Numbered from the stretch's first letter, positions 45,500 through 54,342 are shown. The stretch is DNA of 64,000 bases from Acinetobacter tianfuensis (GCF_003611465.1 NZ_RAXV01000016.1:1-64000), one strand, 5' to 3'. Numbers and translations are program-made. The notes: generated by a model from the sequence alone, not told the origin.

Positions 45500-45577
45500 A
45501 AAGAACGTTCCAGCAGTAAGATTCCATCGCAAAGAATAAAAACTGCATTTCAAAAAATTGGCTTAAAGGATTTCTGC

Positions 45578-47038
45578 GTGAAACTCGAACCCATCGACCC
45601 ACAGGAATTTACCGACTACGTAGCCTACTCCGAAAAAAAACGGACACCGTGGGAACGCTTCTTCGATAAAATTAAACCCCGCTCTGCAGCCATGCGCACA
45701 ACCGTACTGGTTTTATTTGTGGTGTTTTTTAGCCTGTTCATGTCGTTATGGTTCTTTTGGCGCACGCTCTATTTGCCAGAAATTCAGCAGCATGCCCGCT
45801 ATTTAGCCGTAGAGCTGGAAATCATCAATAATCCTGACTTGCGTATTTTTCATAATAATGCCGAAGTCGATGTCGATAACTGGATGAAAAACCGTGTCGG
45901 AATCGAATATGTGACCGACCCGAAAGAGTTTCCTAATGTAAAAGACAAAGTGATTGCAGAGTTTTTTACCAATCAAATTGAAAAAAAACTCGCTAAAGAA
46001 ATGCGCATTGATAATGCGACTGTATATTTTCAGTTTAAGCCCGACCCGCGTATTTGGATTCAAACGCCTGAAATGAATGGCAACTGGGTCCGTGAACCTT
46101 TAAAAACCTATGCCAACTATAGCGCAGAACTCATTATTGGCTGGCTGCTGGGCATTCCGCTGATTGCCGCCATTATTATTTTAACCTTAGTGCGCCAGCT
46201 CAACCGTCCGCTTGCCCGCCTACAGCATGCAGCCAACAGCTATAGTAAAACTGGCACCGCACCCTACTTAGAAACCAACCATGGGCCGCAAGAAATCAGA
46301 GAGGTCAATCAGGCCTTCAATCATATGATCTATACCTTAGATCAAACTGAGCGTGACCGCCGCATCATGCTGGCAGGAATTTCTCATGACCTGCGCACAC
46401 CGCTGACCCGTATCCGCCTCAGTGCAGAAATGATGCCTGATGATGATTTTCTGAAGGAAGGCCTCATTTATGATGTAGAAGATATGGATGCGATTTTAAA
46501 TCAATTCATTTCTTATATGCGCGACGGTTCCGATGAAATGCCGCAAGATACGGACCTAAATGCATTGCTTCAAGAACTGATTATTCAATTCAAACCGCTA
46601 GATATTCGTTTCGAAGCGCAAGATCTGCCTATTATTCAAGCGCGCAGCCTGTCATTAAAACGGCTGATTGGCAATTTGATTAATAATTCTAAACGTTATG
46701 GCGCAGAACCGATTAAATTGGCCACAAAGTATGAAGGTGACCATATCCTGATTAGCGTTGCAGACAATGGTGAAGGCATTCCAGAAGATCAAATTGCAGA
46801 CTTGATGCAGCCTTTTGTCCGCGGCAATGATGCCAGAACGATTCAGGGCAGCGGACTTGGACTGGCCATTGTGAAACGTATTGTGGACATCCATTCTGGA
46901 CAGCTTTTAATCCGTAACCGGCCAGAAGGCGGACTGGAAGCCATCATTTCTTTGCCTTTGCAAAAGCTGGAAAATGATGAAAGTTTAAACAGCAGCCCTT
47001 TGGAAAAAATTAAGCAAACAATCACGGAACGCTTTTAA
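45578..47038 (+). CDS. envZ: Sensor histidine kinase EnvZ
   Basis: The protein (486 residues) starts with GTG (AAAGGA 7 nt upstream). A first membrane helix (~41-63), a periplasmic sensor region (~65-178), a second membrane helix (~182-205) and a HAMP domain (~206-258) come first. The dimerisation/phosphotransfer domain follows with His270 in AGISHDLRTPLTRIRLS, then the HATPase domain (~365-470: NLINNSKRYG, DNGEGIP, GSGLGLAI). It phosphorylates OmpR. The N-terminal cytoplasmic part before the first helix is longer than in E. coli EnvZ. Confidence 0.93.
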   Translation: MKLEPIDPQEFTDYVAYSEKKRTPWERFFDKIKPRSAAMRTTVLVLFVVFFSLFMSLWFFWRTLYLPEIQQHARYLAVELEIINNPDLRIFHNNAEVDVDNWMKNRVGIEYVTDPKEFPNVKDKVIAEFFTNQIEKKLAKEMRIDNATVYFQFKPDPRIWIQTPEMNGNWVREPLKTYANYSAELIIGWLLGIPLIAAIIILTLVRQLNRPLARLQHAANSYSKTGTAPYLETNHGPQEIREVNQAFNHMIYTLDQTERDRRIMLAGISHDLRTPLTRIRLSAEMMPDDDFLKEGLIYDVEDMDAILNQFISYMRDGSDEMPQDTDLNALLQELIIQFKPLDIRFEAQDLPIIQARSLSLKRLIGNLINNSKRYGAEPIKLATKYEGDHILISVADNGEGIPEDQIADLMQPFVRGNDARTIQGSGLGLAIVKRIVDIHSGQLLIRNRPEGGLEAIISLPLQKLENDESLNSSPLEKIKQTITERF

Positions 47039-47046
47039 CAAGCGTT
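47026..47046 (+). other. Hairpin over the envZ stop codon
   Basis: GAACGCTT / AAGCGTTC stem with a 5-nt loop that contains the envZ TAA. No T-run follows. It may act as a weak terminator or 3'-end protector. Confidence 0.45.
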
Positions 47047-47244
47047 CAAAAAACAAACAAACAGTTTCGCCCAAAGAATGACCACTATGATTTTTAATTA
47101 ATAATTTCAAATAGATAAAGATCATAAATATAATTTATACCCTCATTTTCTCAAAAAATTAGACCTTAGCCTAAAGGGTATGCAAAATGCCTTTTTTGAT
47201 CGGTACAATCCGTATCAGTTTTAGAATTTTAATGAGAGTAAAAG

Positions 47245-48762
47245 ATGTCTTTAGATCGCATTCGTTTAGCTTCACTTCATGACAAAGTGATCAGCGCTAA
47301 GCAAGCTGCTGAATTTATCAAAGATGGCATGACTGTGGGCATGAGCGGCTTCACCCGCGCAGGCGAAGCAAAAGCTGTTCCATTGGCATTGGTTGAACAG
47401 GCGCAAGCAAACCCGCTGAAAATCACTTTGATCACAGGTGCATCTCTAGGCAACGATCTAGACAAGAAGCTGACTGAAGCTGGTGTACTTGCACGCCGCC
47501 TGCCTTTCCAAGTCGACAACACTTTACGTAAAGCCATTAACAAAGGCGAAGTGATGTTCATCGATCAGCATTTGTCTGAAACTGTTGAACAAATGCGTAA
47601 CCAACAACTTAAAAAGCCAGATGTAGCCGTAATTGAAGCTGTTGCAATCACTGAAGATGGCGGCATCATTCCAACCACTTCTGTAGGTAACTCTGCAAGT
47701 TTTGCAATTTTTGCTGAAAAAGTGATTGTAGAAATCAACACCAATTTAAGCCCTGCTTTTGAAGGCTTGCACGATATTTATATCCCAACTTACCGCCCAA
47801 CTCGTCAACCAATTCCGTTGACGCAAGTTGATGAGCGCATTGGTACTCATGCAATCAATATCGACCCTTCAAAAATTGTCGGTATCGTATTTAACAACGA
47901 ATTGCATGACTCTCCATCGACTGTAACTGCACCTGATGATGAAACTCAAGGTATTGCAAACCACCTGATCGCATTCTTTGAAAAAGAAGTTGCTGAAGGC
48001 CGTTTACCGAAAAACCTGGGTCCATTGCAAGCAGGTATTGGTTCAATTGCAAACGCAGTATTGACTGGTCTTAAAGATTCTAACTTCGAAGACTTGATCA
48101 TGTACTCTGAAGTACTTCAAGACTGCACATTTGAGTTGATCGACGCAGGCAAAATGAAATTCGCTTCAGGTTCTTCAATTACGCTTTCTGCTAAATATGG
48201 CGAAAAAGTATTTAATAACCTTGAACAATACAAAGACAAATTGGTACTTCGTCCGCAAGAAATTTCGAACCATCCTGAATTAGTACGCCGTTTAGGTATC
48301 ATCGGCATCAACACTGCACTTGAGTTCGATATTTACGGTAACGTAAACTCTACTCACGTTTGCGGTACAAAAATGATGAACGGTATCGGCGGTTCAGGTG
48401 ACTTCGCACGTAATGCGCACCTTGCAATCTTCGTGACGAAATCAATTGCGAAAGGTGGCGACATTTCTTCTGTTGTTCCATTTGCTTCTCACATTGACCA
48501 CGCAGAACACGACGTTGACATCCTTGTCACTGAACAAGGCCTTGCTGACTTACGCGGTCTTGCGCCGCGTGAGCGCGCTCGCGCAGTGATCGATAACTGT
48601 GCTCACCCAATGTACCGTGATGCATTGAATGACTACTTCGACCGTGCATGTGAAAAAGGCGGTCAAACACCGCATCTTCTTCGTGAAGCATTGTCTTGGC
48701 ACGTGAACTTCGAAGAAAACGGTCACATGCTTGCTCTAAATGCAGAAGCTAAAACCGCTTAA
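47245..48762 (+). CDS. Succinate/acetate CoA-transferase (acetyl-CoA hydrolase/transferase family)
   Basis: The 505-residue product is of the AarC/ScpC/Cat1 type, moving CoA between succinyl-CoA and acetate (or propionyl-CoA and succinate). Visible family features: VGMSGFTRAGEAKAVPLAL near residue 32, the Gly-rich GIGSIANAVL (~265), the active-site Glu region with YSEVLQD (~292), and GNVNSTHVCGTKMMNGIGGSGDFARNA (~365-390, in parts). It can bypass or support the TCA cycle during acetate use. AGAGTAAAAG is the ribosome site region. A strong terminator follows. Confidence 0.9.
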   Translation: MSLDRIRLASLHDKVISAKQAAEFIKDGMTVGMSGFTRAGEAKAVPLALVEQAQANPLKITLITGASLGNDLDKKLTEAGVLARRLPFQVDNTLRKAINKGEVMFIDQHLSETVEQMRNQQLKKPDVAVIEAVAITEDGGIIPTTSVGNSASFAIFAEKVIVEINTNLSPAFEGLHDIYIPTYRPTRQPIPLTQVDERIGTHAINIDPSKIVGIVFNNELHDSPSTVTAPDDETQGIANHLIAFFEKEVAEGRLPKNLGPLQAGIGSIANAVLTGLKDSNFEDLIMYSEVLQDCTFELIDAGKMKFASGSSITLSAKYGEKVFNNLEQYKDKLVLRPQEISNHPELVRRLGIIGINTALEFDIYGNVNSTHVCGTKMMNGIGGSGDFARNAHLAIFVTKSIAKGGDISSVVPFASHIDHAEHDVDILVTEQGLADLRGLAPRERARAVIDNCAHPMYRDALNDYFDRACEKGGQTPHLLREALSWHVNFEENGHMLALNAEAKTA

Positions 48763-48774
48763 TTCGTAAGAAAC

Positions 48775-48804
48775 AAAAAAAGCGCCTTTAAAGGCGCTTT
48801 TTTT
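48775..48804. terminator. Bidirectional terminator
   Basis: Perfect 30-bp palindrome (A7, gcgccttt / aaaggcgc, T7) between convergent genes. Confidence 0.94.
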
Positions 48805-48829
48805 CTGACTGCATCTTAGCTGCATGGTC

Positions 48830-49216
48830 TTAATAAAATTTAATTTCGCTCATTAAGGCATCTCCAAACTGCCTTAAACCATCAAAACTGAGTGAGCATT
48901 CTATCGTACCGATAGAGATAGCGCCGCGCTGTACACTCATCCACACTTCGCCATCCTCATTGACCTTAAAAATCTGATCAAAGCTGCTGGCACTTCCCGC
49001 TGGCCCAGAATCCAGCCGCGTCAAGCGCTGGATATTAAAACGGAGCTGATCCAATCCAAGATGATAAGGATCCGCCGTCATCGCTGCAGATGCAGCCTGT
49101 CCAACCACCATACTCAAATCATCATTACCCAATGACTGCATGGTCGGTGATGAATACGCATATACAGATTCCAAAGAAATGCCTAAAGCAGCTGCAACAA
49201 ATATTGACCGTTTCAT
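48830..49216 (-). CDS. Small secreted protein with a Fil-like N-terminal motif, function unknown
   Basis: The precursor (128 residues) has a signal peptide (cleavage likely after VYA, residue ~20). The mature N-terminus SSPTMQSLGNDDLSMVVGQA resembles the 'L.D..LS.V.GQA' motif seen at the start of several Acinetobacter secreted proteins, including FilA-like proteins of a putative pilus system. The rest is beta-rich (VWMSVQRGAISIGTIECSLSF). There is no fil cluster here. The function is not known to me; the link is a motif only. Confidence 0.65.
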   Translation of the reverse strand: MKRSIFVAAALGISLESVYAYSSPTMQSLGNDDLSMVVGQAASAAMTADPYHLGLDQLRFNIQRLTRLDSGPAGSASSFDQIFKVNEDGEVWMSVQRGAISIGTIECSLSFDGLRQFGDALMSEIKFY

Positions 49217-49587
49217 TTGCTAAACTCCCGGTATGATTAAATGGAAGACATACAGCAATGCTCTGCTGCTTGACCAGTATTTACGGCTCGCCTTATTTAT
49301 TGGCTTTATTGTTTAGTTTTATTAAATTTATTTTTATGCAGTCATTAATTTTTATACAAAAATACTCTGATTTAGAAGCACTTTCAGACAAGATACAAAC
49401 CAAAACTTGATACTTAAACCAACTTAAAGTGAAGTTAATATTCATTATTACTTAACAAATCCTGTTAATCTTTGTCCTTATTAAAGTTACATTTTTCCCA
49501 TCCAAAATACCTATTCAGCACATGGCCGCTTTAAAATTTAAATGCCGCCCCCATATTTTCCCTCAAGAAACACTTAGAGATAAAAAC
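49217..49587. other. Divergent AT-rich region upstream of the FrnE-like gene
   Basis: About 370 bp without a gene I can support. Very AT-rich between 49300 and 49500. It probably holds promoters for the small secreted protein (leftward) and the oxidoreductase (rightward). No clear operator repeat was seen. Confidence 0.5.
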
Positions 49588-50274
49588 ATGCGTGTAGATA
49601 TTTGGTCTGATGTCGTTTGCCCTTTTTGCTATATCGGCAAGAAGCGCTTAGAAGCAGCAGCTGAAGAAGCTGGTGTTGAACTGGAAGTGCATTGGCACAG
49701 TTTTCAGCTGGATGCAGAAGCGCCCATTCGCCAGCAAGTATCAAACTCTGAACGGCTTGCGCAAAAATATGGCCGCAGCTTAGATGAAGTTGAAGAAATG
49801 CAGCGTAATATTGCGGTGATGGCAAAAGAAGAAGGGATTGAATTTAACTGGGAACATGCAAACTCAGGCAATACATTCAATGCTCACCGCCTGATTCACC
49901 TTGCACAAAGCAAAGGCTTAGGCAATGAAGCAAAAGAAGCTTTATTCTACAGCTACATGACCCAAGGCCTTGCAATCGGCGAACGCGAAACGCTGGAAGA
50001 TGTTGCTTCTCGTATCGGGCTTAACCCTGTTGAAGTTGACGACCTGCTGGATTCAGATGAATTTGCAGATTTTGTTAAATTTGATGAAGAAGTTGCGCGT
50101 GAACAGCTGAAAGTGACTGGCGTGCCCTTCTTTGTATTTGATGAACGCATTGCGCTGGCTGGCGCACAGCCGCGTGAAGTATTTATGCAAGTGCTAGAAA
50201 AAGCTGCAGAAGCGCCTCAGGCATCCGCTGCGCCAAATTGCAGTGAAGATCGCTGTGAAACACCTGAAAAGTAA
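49588..50274 (+). CDS. DsbA-family oxidoreductase, FrnE-like
   Basis: The product has 228 residues from the ATG at 49588. A longer frame starts at 49522, but MRVDIWSDVVCPFCYIGKKR is the standard start and TAGAGA lies upstream. It has the thioredoxin-fold CPFC motif at Cys11-Cys14, the NTFNAHRLIHLAQSKG helix of the FrnE/HCCA-isomerase branch, and a cis-Pro region in VTGVPFFVFDE. No signal peptide is seen, so it is a cytoplasmic dithiol oxidoreductase, often linked to oxidative or metal stress. The C-terminus has two extra Cys (NCSEDRC). Confidence 0.88.
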   Translation: MRVDIWSDVVCPFCYIGKKRLEAAAEEAGVELEVHWHSFQLDAEAPIRQQVSNSERLAQKYGRSLDEVEEMQRNIAVMAKEEGIEFNWEHANSGNTFNAHRLIHLAQSKGLGNEAKEALFYSYMTQGLAIGERETLEDVASRIGLNPVEVDDLLDSDEFADFVKFDEEVAREQLKVTGVPFFVFDERIALAGAQPREVFMQVLEKAAEAPQASAAPNCSEDRCETPEK

Positions 50275-50300
50275 TTATTCTTTCATGTGATTATATCACC

Positions 50301-50340
50301 AATAAAAAGCCATACCGCTTGTCAGGTATGGCTTTTTATT
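50301..50340 (+). terminator. Terminator of the FrnE-like gene
   Basis: Perfect 16-bp stem (aataaaaagccatacc and its complement) with an 8-nt loop, ending in a T-run. Confidence 0.92.
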
Positions 50341-50728
50341 TGATCTGTGATTTTTTCATCCTCTATCTTCCTCCGAGCAATTTGCTTTCAGCAGTCTACC
50401 GCAAATCCAGCCGCTAAAATCAAAACTCAACTGCAGCCTTTTGTCCTTATACGCCCCGCAGCATCTTTTTTACAGCCTAAAACCCGCCTTAAAAAAGTAA
50501 TAAATTCTATTTCCAATTCAAAGCCCAGAACCGTACCCAAAGCTTAAAACGCCTAGAGCTATTACTCTAACAATATGTTTTATAATGTAAAATTATTTTT
50601 ATTTTTCAGTAATGCTGCCGAATTAATCATTTTCTATTCAGGTGATTTTGATATTATTTTCAGGAAATTTAATTTTGAATATTTCTCCCCCAATCTTTCT
50701 TCAGAAAGATCTTTGAAAGGAAATTGTG
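50341..50728. other. Gene-free region before the 57-residue secreted peptide
   Basis: Nearly 390 bp with no gene I can support. A 66-codon frame at 50347-50547 is rich in Ser/Gln/Lys and looks random. The second half is AT-rich and probably holds the promoter of the small secreted peptide. Confidence 0.5.
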
Positions 50729-50902
50729 ATGAACGCAATGAAATCTGTTTTGGCTATTTCTATTTTAGCGCTATCTTCTGCTGTATCTGCACAAATTGTT
50801 TATATTCCAGACTTCCCGACAAAAAAAGCAGTCAACACAGAAACCGCTGCCGAAACTCAAGCACCTGCTTCTGAAATAGCGCCGGCAGACAAAACCGCTT
50901 AA
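50729..50902 (+). CDS. Small secreted peptide (57-residue precursor), unknown
   Basis: A short frame with a GAAAGG ribosome site 8 nt upstream of the ATG. The sequence begins MNAMKSVLAISILALSSAVS and has a signal peptidase site after AVSA (residue ~21). It would release a ~36-residue peptide starting QIVYIPDFPTKKA and ending in an Ala/Pro/Thr/Glu-rich tail. The clean signal peptide, ribosome site and strong terminator 22 nt later make it a convincing gene despite its size. No family recognised; its position between two terminators makes it a single-gene unit. Confidence 0.72.
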   Translation: MNAMKSVLAISILALSSAVSAQIVYIPDFPTKKAVNTETAAETQAPASEIAPADKTA

Positions 50903-50924
50903 ATGCCTCGCTGAATCCCCGTTC

Positions 50925-50960
50925 AAAAAGCAAAAGCGATATACTGCTTTTGCTTTTTTT
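50925..50960 (+). terminator. Terminator of the small secreted peptide gene
   Basis: A 13-bp stem (aaaaagcaaaagc and its complement) with an 8-nt loop, then a T-run. Confidence 0.9.
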
Positions 50961-51047
50961 ATGGCTTCTTTTCAATCTGGCATAGTAAGCCAACTGACCG
51001 TAAAAGTTTAAAATACGCTTATTCACATATCCCATCTGATGCATTAT

Positions 51048-51110
51048 TCAGGACACTTTTTGTCATTCAAAAAACACCGTGTCCTGACAATAATGACAAC
51101 AAAATGACAT
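51048..51110. promoter_or_regulatory. Operator-like repeat cluster upstream of the 51.2-kb genes
   Basis: A 9-bp inverted repeat tcaggacac (51048-51056) / gtgtcctga (51079-51087) is interwoven with a 7-bp motif occurring three times (tgtcatt at 51061, aatgaca at ~51092 and ~51103). It lies in a 290-bp AT-rich gap, ~110 nt before a TATAAT box at 51202-51207. The clustering suggests a regulator site; the regulator is unknown. Confidence 0.4.
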
Positions 51111-51201
51111 TTTTTCTTGATTTCACTCATTTTTTGACCTTTTTTTGCATTTTTTTCTCGCTAAAATACCAAAATCACCTGCCGTTTTTCTGCAGGATAA
51201 C

Positions 51202-51207
51202 TATAAT
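51202..51207 (+). promoter_or_regulatory. Likely -10 box for the 51.2-kb genes
   Basis: A perfect TATAAT, ~42 nt before the ATG at 51249. No good -35 hexamer at 16-18 nt upstream, so the promoter may need an activator, which would fit the repeat cluster further upstream. Confidence 0.45.
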
Positions 51208-51248
51208 CAAATGACCTATCCTCATTGTCTTGTCCATCAGGCGGGCCT

Positions 51249-51428
51249 ATGCAAAAATTGCAAGCATTAATACAAGGTAAGATTTCTCCTCTGGCTTTCA
51301 ATTTGGATTATTTAATTGAAATGGCAGAAAAATATCCTGAGCCGCAAACGGCCGAATATAAATTAATAGAACTCGCAGCAAATTTAGTGCTCAGCGCTTA
51401 TTTAGAAAAAACTCAAAAATATTTTTAA
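51249..51428 (+). CDS. Small protein (59 residues), unknown
   Basis: The ATG at 51249 has GGCGGG 2-7 nt upstream; a TTG at 51225 is also in frame but weaker. The sequence (MQKLQALIQGKISPLAFNLD, then a helix-rich part ending TQKYF) is a small helical soluble protein. It ends 14 nt before the 528-residue gene, so the two are probably co-transcribed. No family recognised. Confidence 0.58.
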   Translation: MQKLQALIQGKISPLAFNLDYLIEMAEKYPEPQTAEYKLIELAANLVLSAYLEKTQKYF

Positions 51429-51442
51429 GGGGCATCTGTACA

Positions 51443-53029
51443 ATGAATGCGTTAGATAAAGCGCTGCTCATTAAAGAATTGCACGGTCTACTCATTTATC
51501 TCGATAACCGTTCACTGAACTTATTTGAAATTGCAAAAACAAAAAATCGGATTAAAGAAATTTTCAGCCTTTGTGATGATCCTATTTTCCAAAAGCAGCA
51601 GCTTGAATTTAAACTGCGCTTAAATCCTAAAACGATATCTGCTGAATTTGCTAAAAACAGCTTGTACGCTTTAAGCTTTCTCGGCTATTACACCTCTGAA
51701 GAAGAACTGTATGAACAGCATGCTTCTGTATACCGCAGCATCGGCTGGGCCTTTTTGCATTTGCCTCATAAAGGCTGGAAAATTTGTGTCCACACACCGC
51801 AGATAGAAGCGCCGTGGCATACTAGCTGGGGAACATTAGATGCAGCCTATGCTCAAATGCTGCATAACCAAACCTTACATGGCTTACTGATTGACAGTGA
51901 ACTGCTGAAAAGCCAGTCAGCAGCGCCAAATATGATTCAAGCCAAACAAGCCGTTCATATAGCAGACCCTAGATCTCCTTTGATCTTTAACGAAATACCT
52001 GCACAGCCAGAAACAGAAAGCACAGCAGAGACCAGTTCCGTCAATCATGAATCGGAACATGCAGGATCAGCGGCAGACCAAGATGATGCGCCAATCATGA
52101 GTGATAATGATCAAACTGCAATAAACACAAAACAGCATGTACAGCCTGCAAATAGTGCTGAAAATTTACAGCCGAATATCCTGCATGCCGACCTGTTTGA
52201 AATTGAAGTCAAGCAGGCATCCCATGCTGCTGGTCCTGTTGCAGCCATTGAAATTACAGCTGCCGATATGCCAGTGCATGAAGATAAAGAGGAGCCGGCT
52301 GCATCAGCTCAGCCAATATCACTGGAAAGTATCAAACTCTTTAATTTAACTGCTGATGTTACGGTATTGCTCAACGACGCTGTCAAAGATGAAACACTGT
52401 GCTTATTAAGTTTGCGCGGCATGCCTGAAGTGTCTCAACATGTTGAAATACTGATGCTCTTAGCCTGTATAGAAAGCTGGCAGCACATGCCTGTGATTAT
52501 TGCAGAACTGCTGAGTGCCAATGGCCAATTTTTCAAATATGCCCTGCTGTTTGGCGCAAATGAGCAAAGCCATGCAATGCGGATACTGAACCAATACTGC
52601 CGGCAGCAAAATCTCAGCCTGGCAGCAATTAAGCAAATCAGCCTGAGCGGCTTAGGCATGGACTTTACAGATGAGCATCTGCTGTTTCAGGCCTATCAGC
52701 AGCGGGCCAAATTATTCTGGTCTATAGAGCCTTATTATCCATTTATTTCATCCTATCAGCTCCAATCACAAAAGTTTATTCTGTTTGATGAAACACCTGC
52801 AGAACTGCAGACACCTATTCTGCTCTTGCAAGAAAGGCATAAAATCCGTGTCATACACGGTGAAAACCGTATTGCGCTCAACCGCTCAGAAAGGGCTTAC
52901 CCTTATTTAATGCTGCACCGGCAGCACAATATGACTTGGCAGCGCATTCATGCGGTCATTTTAGAGCTGCCTCAGCCAATTGATGTCCTCACGCTATACC
53001 ATGCGCTTACTCAAGATAAAGACAGCTGA
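51443..53029 (+). CDS. Large protein of unknown function with an acidic linker
   Basis: The protein (528 residues) has three parts. The N-terminal helical domain (~1-150, IYLDNRSLNLFEIAKTKNRI, GWAFLHLPHKGWKICVHT) comes first. A low-complexity Ala/Glu/Asp/Gln-rich linker follows (~165-290). A C-terminal globular domain (~300-528) is last. The end of the C-terminal domain (ILLLQERHKIRVIHGENRIA) loosely resembles the ParB/Srx fold pattern of a strand followed by DGxHR. No signal peptide, so probably cytoplasmic. It is coupled to the 59-residue gene upstream. The family is unknown to me; the ParB-like hint is weak. Confidence 0.68.
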   Translation: MNALDKALLIKELHGLLIYLDNRSLNLFEIAKTKNRIKEIFSLCDDPIFQKQQLEFKLRLNPKTISAEFAKNSLYALSFLGYYTSEEELYEQHASVYRSIGWAFLHLPHKGWKICVHTPQIEAPWHTSWGTLDAAYAQMLHNQTLHGLLIDSELLKSQSAAPNMIQAKQAVHIADPRSPLIFNEIPAQPETESTAETSSVNHESEHAGSAADQDDAPIMSDNDQTAINTKQHVQPANSAENLQPNILHADLFEIEVKQASHAAGPVAAIEITAADMPVHEDKEEPAASAQPISLESIKLFNLTADVTVLLNDAVKDETLCLLSLRGMPEVSQHVEILMLLACIESWQHMPVIIAELLSANGQFFKYALLFGANEQSHAMRILNQYCRQQNLSLAAIKQISLSGLGMDFTDEHLLFQAYQQRAKLFWSIEPYYPFISSYQLQSQKFILFDETPAELQTPILLLQERHKIRVIHGENRIALNRSERAYPYLMLHRQHNMTWQRIHAVILELPQPIDVLTLYHALTQDKDS

Positions 53030-53120
53030 TTAGTGGTTTTTTTGTAGTTTTTCTTGCCTTTTTACCCAATTTTTAATCACACTGCAATAGAGTAGAATAA
53101 TGATTGGGGGCACAATAATT

Positions 53121-54251
53121 ATGCAAAAAATAAAAAGTTTTTTAGTCAAAGGCTGTTCTATTTCCGTCTTAAGCCTCTTAGGTATGTGCGCCTTTGCACA
53201 AACACCTGCACAGATAGAAACTGCAAAAGAAACCGAAGTACCTGTACCCCAAATAGAAATGAATGCTCCATGGCTGTTTTATACCATTCCATCTTGGATT
53301 GATGCCTCTCCGACACTATTTCCGCCGCAGTCTGATGAAAGCATTGTCCTGCCGGCAGAAAGTACTGAAAATAATTCATGGGTGGACCACCAGCAGAAAA
53401 ATATCCGTACTTGGGCAGATAAAAGCGCCACAAAAATTAATAACTGGTTTGGCGAGACAGACCCGAATGAACCCGCTACAGCGACCTTACGCATCCTCAT
53501 TGACAATGAATGGAATAAACACGATAACTTTGAAATTAAGCCCCGTATCCGCGGTAAAATAAAATTACCCACGCTTGAGCGTAAGCTGAGTGTTGTTTTC
53601 GGTGACGACTCTTTAGACAATGAACTGGATAATAATGTCGGCATCACTAATGAAAATCCTGTCGGCAGCAGTGACAAAAACCTCGACAGCAAACAAACCC
53701 GCCAAGACAACGGCTCTTTAGCGCTGCGCTGGTCAGACTTATCAAAAAGACTGCCTTTCGAAACTGATTTTGATCTCGGTATCCGTTCAGGCGATGACAT
53801 TTACGCACGCTTAAAAGCCTCTAAAGACTGGGCGCTGGAAAATGATTTCGCCTTCTATGCAGAACAAATTTTCCGTTATGGCATCGACAGCAAAAACTAT
53901 TTGCGGACAAACTTAGAATTGACTCATGCCCGCCCCAATCATCCAATTTTATCAAACCAATTTAACCTGACCTATGCAGACTCCCAAGAAGATGATGTAA
54001 CTTGGGGCAATTTTCTATTCCGCAAACATCAGTTTTTTCACGGCAATGCCTTCAGCTATGGCTTATATACCAATGGCTTCTATAACAATCATGACCTGCG
54101 CCTCAACAGCTATGGCCCTTTTGTCTCTTGGCGCCAGCCTTTCCTGCGGGATTGGTTTTTTATCCAAGGCGATCTAAACTATTTAAATGATCACCGAAAT
54201 AACCGCAGCCACTTTATTGGCGCTCTCGTTCGGCTGGAAGCTCTTTTCTAA
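53121..54251 (+). CDS. Putative outer-membrane beta-barrel protein
   Basis: The ATG at 53121 (GGGGG ~11 nt upstream) is preferred over 53100. The precursor (376 residues) has a signal peptide (SLLGMCAFA, cleavage before QTPAQ). A ~90-residue Pro/Glu-rich N-terminal region comes first, then a C-terminal part of alternating beta-strands with many aromatic residues (DFDLGIRSGDDIYARL, FNLTYADSQEDDVTW, LNYLNDHRNNRSHF), ending LVRLEALF with terminal Phe. The layout fits an outer-membrane barrel with a periplasmic N-terminal extension. It follows the unknown 528-residue gene by 91 nt on the same strand. Confidence 0.7.
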   Translation: MQKIKSFLVKGCSISVLSLLGMCAFAQTPAQIETAKETEVPVPQIEMNAPWLFYTIPSWIDASPTLFPPQSDESIVLPAESTENNSWVDHQQKNIRTWADKSATKINNWFGETDPNEPATATLRILIDNEWNKHDNFEIKPRIRGKIKLPTLERKLSVVFGDDSLDNELDNNVGITNENPVGSSDKNLDSKQTRQDNGSLALRWSDLSKRLPFETDFDLGIRSGDDIYARLKASKDWALENDFAFYAEQIFRYGIDSKNYLRTNLELTHARPNHPILSNQFNLTYADSQEDDVTWGNFLFRKHQFFHGNAFSYGLYTNGFYNNHDLRLNSYGPFVSWRQPFLRDWFFIQGDLNYLNDHRNNRSHFIGALVRLEALF

Positions 54252-54342
54252 ACAGCGCAAAATGCTTCTACAGCAGATATATAACATTACGGCACTTCCT
54301 TAAGCCCGTCCTTATCAAAATAGGAAAATGTATAGCAGAATA

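Noticed and set aside
50347..50547. 66-codon frame after the FrnE-like gene
   Set aside because: Composition looks random, no ribosome site or terminator of its own.
51211..51270. 19-residue Cys/His-containing leader-like peptide overlapping the 59-residue gene
   Set aside because: The TATAAT at 51202-51207 would put the transcript start at or after its ATG, and no ribosome site precedes it.
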